DNA of 24,594 nt, taken from the IMG/VR virus record IMGVR_UViG_3300045968_000002, positions 1-24,594 of that record, one strand, 5' to 3'. Position 1 is the stretch's first letter; each line of letters opens with the position of its first letter. Below, in pieces: positions 24,091 through 24,594 of the stretch. The notes below the pieces were generated by a model. The model did not search any database, was not told the origin of the DNA, and saw only the letters and a program-made list of their open reading frames with translations. The position numbers and the translations under genes are program-made. The DNA comes from a virus.

Positions 24091-24594
24091 CTATTTCGGA
24101 AGCGGAAGCTTGTTATAGCCGCCGTCTACATATGTTGTCCACCACTCGTCAATGCGCGGACCTTTGTTCGTGTTGCTGTTGTACGACCACTCGAAGTTGG
24201 TCTTGCTTGTCATGTCGAACATGCGCGATTTCATCGGCGCACGGAAGCGTTCTGGACGAATGGCGATGTAGCGTTTGCCGCCATGATCGCGCATGTTCCA
24301 GACTTCGGATATGTCTTTGCTTGTGACGTTGGGTAGTTGTCCACCGAGCATCATGCTAACGCCAATGATTGCACCATCGTCGTTACGATCTGCATCGCGT
24401 TCGTGTGTGATGAAGATAAGATGCTTGTTGAGCTTCTTCGTGATACGTAACATGTTGCTCACGAAACTGCCGACACATACGTTGCGCGCACCATAACCGT
24501 TCAATCCCGGCATGAGTAGAGTTGACTTAGCACTGACGTTGACGGCGTAGCGTAAGGCGTGTTCGCTGAACTTGGTCAAGCTATCAACAATTAC
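24091..24594 (-). CDS. RecA/Sak4-like ATPase, C-terminal part (partial)
   Basis: The frame is open to the window edge, so the N-terminus with the Walker A motif lies outside; the TTG at 24579 is not a start. The first visible residues, VIVDSLTKF, form a Walker B strand. FITHERDAD is the next core strand with the sensor region, followed by MMLGGQLPNV and SEVWNM, the order seen in phage nucleotide-binding proteins of the Sak4/RecA core group (AAA_24-like). The last 60 residues are a polar tail. Such proteins promote single-strand annealing and recombination. The gene begins the replication cluster read leftwards. Confidence 0.7.
   Translation of the reverse strand, partial: VIVDSLTKFSEHALRYAVNVSAKSTLLMPGLNGYGARNVCVGSFVSNMLRITKKLNKHLIFITHERDADRNDDGAIIGVSMMLGGQLPNVTSKDISEVWNMRDHGGKRYIAIRPERFRAPMKSRMFDMTSKTNFEWSYNSNTNKGPRIDEWWTTYVDGGYNKLPLPK

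Noticed and set aside
1-24594. tRNA genes, CRISPR arrays, insertion sequences, integrase or attachment sites
   Set aside because: Gaps between genes are too short for most of these and none showed cloverleaf, regular repeat-spacer or transposase signals.

Overview
The window is a contiguous piece of a tailed-phage genome with podovirus (short-tailed, T7/P22-like) organisation. It is almost entirely coding. Genes overlap by 1-80 bases or abut exactly, there is no RNA gene or mobile element, and the longest gap without a gene is under 160 bases. No host gene is visible. Terminase, portal and RNA polymerase are not in the window.

Positions 1-18940 (+ strand) form the virion and lysis module. 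In order it holds the C-terminus of the major capsid protein; two small head genes and a terminator-like hairpin; a head-tail adaptor; a large tail nozzle/hub protein; a 32-codon micro-gene; a trimeric-type tail fibre; a tandem LamG-like receptor-binding protein; and a dense block of small genes. That block contains an FlbD-like protein, an RlpA-like double-psi barrel cell-wall protein, a signal-peptide protein, a 31-residue protamine-like peptide, a 51-residue basic protein, a two-helix membrane protein and a GNAT acetyltransferase. The module ends with four internal-virion/ejection proteins. One of these (947 aa) carries both a lytic transglycosylase domain and an M15-type zinc peptidase domain, and the last (1423 aa) resembles the giant channel protein of T7-like internal cores.

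Positions 18932-24594 (- strand, convergent) form the replication/recombination module. In transcription order it holds the C-terminal part of a RecA/Sak4-like ATPase, a DUF669-like protein, a 92-aa unknown, a RecD/Dda-type SF1B helicase, a fusion of a uracil-DNA-glycosylase-like domain with 3'-5' exonuclease and family-A DNA polymerase, and a 79-aa unknown. Several of its junctions are ATGA stop/start overlaps. Two intergenic hairpins lie on this strand.

Three features stand out that gene annotation does not explain. (1) GANTC, the CcrM/HinfI site, appears to be completely absent (about 96 expected). (2) CCWGG, the Dcm/EcoRII site, also appears to be completely absent (about 48 expected), and every Pro-Gly pair I checked is encoded CCC-GGN or CCG-GGN. 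(3) A 13-bp palindrome, TATACANTGTATA, occurs four times exactly and once with one mismatch, across both modules. The first two suggest a host with two restriction or methylation systems; GANTC avoidance would fit an alphaproteobacterial host, but that is inference. The third looks like the site of a sequence-specific DNA-binding protein.
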